Shown here piece after piece: positions 61,098-64,000 of a DNA stretch of 64,000 bases. Below the pieces are notes generated by a model. It did not search any database. It saw only the letters and a list, made by a program, of their open reading frames with translations, and was not told where the DNA came from. Location: the NCBI RefSeq assembly GCF_039905635.1, contig NZ_CP157000.1:3410001-3474000 (forward strand), read 5' to 3'. A program made the position numbers and the translations under genes. Source of the stretch: Microbacterium sp. ProA8 (GTDB lineage: Bacteria; Actinomycetota; Actinomycetes; Actinomycetales; Microbacteriaceae). The stretch's first letter is position 1, and the number at the start of each line of letters is the position of its first letter.

Positions 61098-61550
61098 CTA
61101 GCCGACGCGCGGGTCCGGGTCCGCGGATCCGCGCGCGGCGGGCGCCTGCCGCCCGGCTTCGCGATCGCGAGCCACCGCGTCGCCGATCATCTGACCGCCG
61201 CTGCGCAGCAGCGCACGACGCCACGGGAGCGTGCCCTCGATCTCGACCTGGATCGAGATCGACAGGACGACGCGGATCAGGACGATCAACCCGAGGATGG
61301 CGGCGTCTTCGAGCGACGGCTTGGAGGTGATGGTGCGGATCAGGTCCGCGGCGACCAGCACCTCGAGGCCGAGCAGGATCGCCCCGCCGAGCGTGGTGCG
61401 CAGCACGGTGAAGGCCGCCTGCCCGCCTTCATGACGTGCGAGCGAGCGGGCCCCGAGAACGAGCGCGATCACCGATCCGACGATCATCGCCGCAGCGCCG
61501 ACCGCCTCGAATCCGACGGCGACGACGGTGAACAGCTCCTCCATCTGCAC
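61098..61550 (-). CDS. DUF1622 family membrane protein
   Basis: 150 residues. Three membrane segments: LFTVVAVGFEAVGAAAMIVGSVIALVLG, VLRTTLGGAILLGLEVLVAADLIRTI, and DAAILGLIVLIRVVLSISIQVEIEG. The second and third are diagnostic of DUF1622. Function unknown. Start either GTG 61550 or ATG 61544. TAGGCT lies 6 nt before the GTG, which would suit a leaderless transcript starting there. The C-terminal tail is charged and disordered. Confidence 0.88.
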   Translation of the reverse strand: MQMEELFTVVAVGFEAVGAAAMIVGSVIALVLGARSLARHEGGQAAFTVLRTTLGGAILLGLEVLVAADLIRTITSKPSLEDAAILGLIVLIRVVLSISIQVEIEGTLPWRRALLRSGGQMIGDAVARDREAGRQAPAARGSADPDPRVG

Positions 61551-61600
61551 GCGCCCAGCCTAGGGCCGGGCGCGTGCGCGACGGAGCGGGAATCGCGGTG

Positions 61601-62290
61601 TCAGGCCGACGGCCCGCGTCCGGAGTCGGCGGGTCCGTCCGCGTCCCCGGTCGAGACCTGGCGCGCCAGCTCTTCGATGTCGTGCTCGGGAAGCTCGACG
61701 CCCGCCTGGGTGAGACGCTGGCGCAGCACCTCGGCGATGCGCTCCAGCGGCTCGCCGCCGACGTCGGAGCGCGTCTGCACGACGATGCCCGCGACCTTGT
61801 CGACGTCGGACGCGTTGTTCTGCGCCATCGCCGGCAGCCGCTGCTCCTGCTCGCTTCCGAGGGCGCCGGGAGTGCGCTGAGCCTCACTCACGGTGAGGGT
61901 GTCGCGACCGGCGTCATGGCCGTGGTGATCCGCCGCATCGACGACGCCGATCCCGACGGCTTCGTGGCTCGGCTCACCGCTGAGCGCTCCCTCCGAGGGC
62001 CCGGTGGCCGCTGCTCCGCCGGCCTGTCCGGCCGCCGGCTGCTCTTGGGCCGCCGCGTCCACTCCCGCTGCCATCGGCGTCTGCCCGGCTGCGGTCTCCT
62101 GCCCCGACGACTCGGTCCACGCCTGAGCCGGCTGGGCGTCCGGCCCCGGCTCACCCATCGCCGGGGCGGTGTCGGTCTGCTGGTCGCGAACGGCGTCGTC
62201 GCTTCCGGGCGTCTCGGTCGCGCCGCCGCCGTCCTCCCGATCCGGGTAGTTCACTCCCGGCTGCTCGTACTCATTGCCTGTCGTGCTCAT
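61601..62290 (-). CDS. Acidic low-complexity protein with a small C-terminal helical domain
   Basis: 229 residues from ATG 62290. Residues 1-150 are Gly/Ala/Glu/Thr/Pro-rich and probably disordered (GNEYEQPGVNYPDREDGGGA). Residues about 160-225 look folded and helical: ASDVDKVAGIVVQTRSDVGGEPLERIAEVLRQRL then ELPEHDIEELARQV. I do not recognise the family. It starts one base after the stop of the preceding 79-residue gene, so translation is coupled. Confidence 0.6.
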   Translation of the reverse strand: MSTTGNEYEQPGVNYPDREDGGGATETPGSDDAVRDQQTDTAPAMGEPGPDAQPAQAWTESSGQETAAGQTPMAAGVDAAAQEQPAAGQAGGAAATGPSEGALSGEPSHEAVGIGVVDAADHHGHDAGRDTLTVSEAQRTPGALGSEQEQRLPAMAQNNASDVDKVAGIVVQTRSDVGGEPLERIAEVLRQRLTQAGVELPEHDIEELARQVSTGDADGPADSGRGPSA

Positions 62291-62291
62291 C

Positions 62292-62531
62292 TCAGGGTTC
62301 CTCTCCTCGTCCGCCGTCGGTCGCCAGGTCGGGGTCGGCGCCCTGCCGGGCCGCCTCCCCCTCCACCGGGTCGTCCGGCTGCAGCGCGGCATCCGTCAGC
62401 AGCTCGGCATCCGTCGTCGCGGCACTGCGCTCGCGGGACTCCTGATCGTCGACGCCCTCCCAGCCACCGGCTGGAGCGGCATTGATGACGCCTTCGGGAA
62501 GCTCCTGGTCGTTCGACCGATCGCGATCCAT
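62292..62531 (-). CDS. Small acidic disordered protein coupled to the next gene
   Basis: 79 residues from ATG 62531, behind GAGAGGAG. Composition is Asp/Glu/Gly/Ala-rich (NDQELPEGVINAAPAGGWEG, DDPVEGEAARQGADPDLATD), no membrane segment, no recognisable domain. The stop TGA is one base before the ATG of the 229-residue acidic protein. A pair of disordered acidic proteins may act in stress tolerance, but this is only a guess from composition. Confidence 0.5.
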   Translation of the reverse strand: MDRDRSNDQELPEGVINAAPAGGWEGVDDQESRERSAATTDAELLTDAALQPDDPVEGEAARQGADPDLATDGGRGEEP

Positions 62532-62644
62532 CGCGGACTCCTCTCGTCTTCCCCCAGCTTCGCCGGGCGGGGTGCGCGGCGGCATGGGCTTGACAAGGGA
62601 TGGACGATGCACGAAGGGCGATCGGCCGGGAGCGGCCGACCGTG

Positions 62645-62944
62645 TCAGGAGCGGGCGCGCAGGATGCCGCGGTGGCGGGGGTTCTCCTCGAACCAGTCCG
62701 CGACGTACCAGCACACCGGCACGACCTCGCGATCGCCGGTCTGCTCGATCTCCCGGACGGCACGGCCGACGAGTTCGCCGGCGTAGCCGTGCCCGCGGAA
62801 GGTGGGGACGGTGTAGGCGCGTGTCATGGCCACGGTGTGTCCGTCGTCGCGGTAGTCGAGGACGCTCACGAGGTCATCGCCCCGGTGCAGGGTGTAGCGC
62901 GACGCGTCCGTCTCTTTGGTGAAGCGCAGCTCGGTCACCCGCAC
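62645..62944 (-). CDS. Short GNAT N-acetyltransferase (YjdJ-like)
   Basis: 99 residues from GTG 62944. Core of the COG2388-type mini-GNAT: LDYRDDGHTVAMTRAYTVPTFRGHGYAGELVGRAVREI with the acetyl-CoA loop RGHGYAGELV, then VPVCWYVADWFEENP. Full family length. The target is unknown; these small enzymes often act as protein or amine acetylators. Alternative start at GTG 62938. Confidence 0.9.
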   Translation of the reverse strand: MRVTELRFTKETDASRYTLHRGDDLVSVLDYRDDGHTVAMTRAYTVPTFRGHGYAGELVGRAVREIEQTGDREVVPVCWYVADWFEENPRHRGILRARS

Positions 62945-63001
62945 AGGCTACGCCCGCCCTCCGCCATCGGGATCAGCCGCTCGCCATGTCGCGGAAAACG
63001 C

Positions 63002-63439
63002 TCAGGCGGCGCCCTGCTGGCCCTCAGGCGGAGGCGCATCGAGAGGTTCGACCCGCAGCAGGCGGAACTCGTGGCGCCGGAGCACAGCGAGCAGGACCCG
63101 CGCCGCGGGACCGAAGGCGCGCCGGCCGCGATCGGTCGGAAAGGGTTCGACGGAGACGATGCGGTACCAGCGACGACGGTGCAGCACCTCGCCGCCGCCG
63201 GCGACGATGTTGCGGTACCAGTTGACGCCCGGTCCATAGGTGAGCTCGGCGACGAGTCCGTCGGCGACATCGGCCAGGATGAGCGGCGTCTCGAACGTCC
63301 TGCCGCTCTTGCGGCCCGCGTGGCGCACCAGCGAGAACGGGCCGCGGCCGGCCCTCGCCATATCGAGGGTCAGCGGGTTGAGGCGTCGCTGGATGACCGA
63401 AAGCCACCAGCGCGTGAGAGCGCTTTGCTGCTGTGCCAC
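63002..63439 (-). CDS. Ddn-like deazaflavin (F420)-dependent oxidoreductase
   Basis: 145 residues from GTG 63439. Family features: FSLVRHAGRKSGRTFETPLILA, with the GRKSGRxxxTPL F420-binding motif, then ELTYGPGVNWYRNIVAGGGEVLHRR. This is the split-barrel nitroreductase family of mycobacteria and related actinobacteria. It reduces an unknown substrate using reduced F420. The LLM enzyme at 37660 suggests the organism does make F420. Confidence 0.92.
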   Translation of the reverse strand: MAQQQSALTRWWLSVIQRRLNPLTLDMARAGRGPFSLVRHAGRKSGRTFETPLILADVADGLVAELTYGPGVNWYRNIVAGGGEVLHRRRWYRIVSVEPFPTDRGRRAFGPAARVLLAVLRRHEFRLLRVEPLDAPPPEGQQGAA

Positions 63440-63542
63440 GTGCCACAGTCAACCGCGCGATCGGCCGGTCGCGAGACCTCCGCGCCGCGGACTGAGCAAT
63501 CTGTCACATTCCGAAACGATCGGGGCTCCGCATCCGTGCGAT

Positions 63543-63572
63543 TTGACGTTTTCCGACAAAGTCCGTCATAAT
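63543..63572 (+). promoter_or_regulatory. Housekeeping-type promoter of the leader peptide
   Basis: TTGACG (63543-63548), 18 nt, CATAAT (63567-63572), then 7 nt to ATG 63580. This is among the best promoter matches in the window. The short distance means a leaderless transcript starting at or next to the ATG. Confidence 0.75.
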
Positions 63573-63579
63573 CGGCCAC

Positions 63580-63681
63580 ATGACTGACAACGCGCTGTAT
63601 CTGTCCGCCCGGGAGGCGAACAGGACTGCCGGCATGATGATGGCCGGTCGCGTTGCCATGTGTTGTCGAATGTGCCACTAG
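63580..63681 (+). CDS. Cysteine-rich leader peptide (candidate attenuator)
   Basis: 33 residues from leaderless ATG to TAG: MTDNALYLSAREANRTAG then MMMAGRVAMCCRMCH. The last seven codons before the stop include Cys-Cys-x-x-Cys, a ribosome-stalling arrangement when cysteinyl-tRNA is scarce. Leaderless short reading frames with cysteine tracts are known cysteine-responsive attenuators upstream of sulfur genes in mycobacteria. Hairpin-forming arms follow (63698-63704 with 63732-63738; 63800-63806 with 63824-63830). The downstream gene starts at 63912. Confidence 0.7.
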   Translation: MTDNALYLSAREANRTAGMMMAGRVAMCCRMCH

Positions 63682-63697
63682 CACGGTGACCCCCGTC

Positions 63698-63830
63698 GGA
63701 CTCCTCCTCCGCTTCTGAAAACGGATTGCACGGAGTCCCCCGAAGCACCGGTTTCGTGCGTCGATCACGCGCACCCGGATCCGCTTCGCACATCGCCCAC
63801 CGTCGGGCACAGGCCTTCATCGGCCGACGG
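63698..63830 (+). promoter_or_regulatory. Hairpins after the leader peptide
   Basis: GGACTCC/GGAGTCC (63698-63704, 63732-63738) and CCGTCGG/CCGACGG (63800-63806, 63824-63830) are perfect 7-bp arms in the 230-bp gap between leader peptide and the next gene. They could be alternative structures of an attenuator. No gene is seen in the gap. Confidence 0.35.
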
Positions 63831-63911
63831 CCTCATCGCCTCCGACGATCCGGGCCGCAGCACATCCAACCCGGTTCCGCTCTCCGGGTTCCTCCCGCAA
63901 GGACCATCATC

Positions 63912-64000
63912 ATGTCGACCACCGCTCTCCTCGACCGTCCCACTCCCGTCCGTCACCTCCGCGCCGTGAACCACCCGGCCGTCGCCGAGACAGCCGAGGC
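63912..64000 (+). CDS. Start of a protein running off the window
   Basis: ATG 63912, preceded by AAGGACC, opens MSTTALLDRPTPVRHLRAV and continues to the right edge (29 codons). Too little is present to name it. Its position behind a cysteine-rich leader peptide suggests sulfur acquisition or metabolism. Confidence 0.6.
   Translation, partial: MSTTALLDRPTPVRHLRAVNHPAVAETAE

Noticed and set aside
1..64000. CRISPR arrays, prophage, transposases, rRNA and tRNA genes
   Set aside because: No spaced repeats of CRISPR type, no phage structural or lysis genes, no transposase motifs and no tRNA cloverleaf were found. Repeats present are palindromic elements or the single tandem at 53284.

Overview
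The window is high-GC, densely packed actinobacterial chromosome, most probably from Microbacteriaceae and close to Microbacterium. This rests on codon usage, a complete System II cytochrome c maturation operon, the 32-residue actinobacterial ribosomal protein bS22, an F420/Ddn-type oxidoreductase, many GTG starts with ATGA/GTGA overlaps, leaderless promoters, and the recurrent palindromic repeats GTTGAGCGAGCG / CTTCGACAGGCTCAGG. I see no rRNA, tRNA, CRISPR array, prophage or transposase. Protein families were assigned from motifs and remembered family features, not from a database search.

Layout. 1-6004 (-): about 2,000 residues of a truncated, secreted, beta-repeat adhesin-like protein. 6290-11321 (-): cytochrome c maturation operon (phosphatase, tlpA-like, ccdA, resB, ccsB). 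11390-14500: DedA protein, an archaeal-type AspRS and a tyrosine phosphatase. 14729-17906: glutaredoxin, rhodanese, bS22 and a BldC-like HTH gene. A divergent SDR / ECF-sigma pair sits between the last two and is bounded by perfect 42-bp copies of the HTH gene's 3' end, which suggests insertion. 18016-20786: TetR and its divergent drug-type ABC exporter, with operators between them. 20952-23995: ArsR regulator, Trk/Ktr potassium uptake pair, NTF2-like protein.

24011-34132 is a coherent catabolic island. OCD/mu-crystallin, GntR and proC lie on the minus strand. Divergent to them is a five-gene Dpp-type ABC importer, then a strong terminator, then a cytosine-deaminase-fold amidohydrolase and an Asp/Glu/hydantoin-racemase-like enzyme. 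A near-palindromic site occurs beside each divergent start. The likely theme is import and opening of a cyclic amide, imide or ureide and recovery of the resulting amino acid; the substrate is unknown.

34191-43066 carries an ArsR/SRPBCC pair with a palindromic operator, hydrolase, CDF transporter, LLM oxidoreductase (apparently with an AUC start), DUF2306 protein, tadA, upp, an ornithine-decarboxylase-like enzyme with a coupled membrane protein, and a DUF3467 protein. 43158-49129 has a TM0106-type RecB-like nuclease/helicase divergent from nadE. 49325-54956 carries a phosphopantetheinyl-transferase-like protein, a lipase maturation factor, an MFS exporter divergent from a nucleosidase across a 32-bp tandem repeat, and a secreted SGNH hydrolase. 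55141-59351 is sbcC-sbcD. 59472-63439 holds small conserved proteins. The right edge opens a new transcription unit: a leaderless, cysteine-rich leader peptide followed by the first codons of a gene that is probably sulfur-related.

The most interesting signals are the 42-bp-bounded cassette, the cysteine attenuator candidate, the catabolic island, the adhesin with an embedded foreign-looking tandem module, three identical-class palindromes in a convergent gap, and palindromic repeats that have become part of the CcdA and lipase-maturation-factor proteins.
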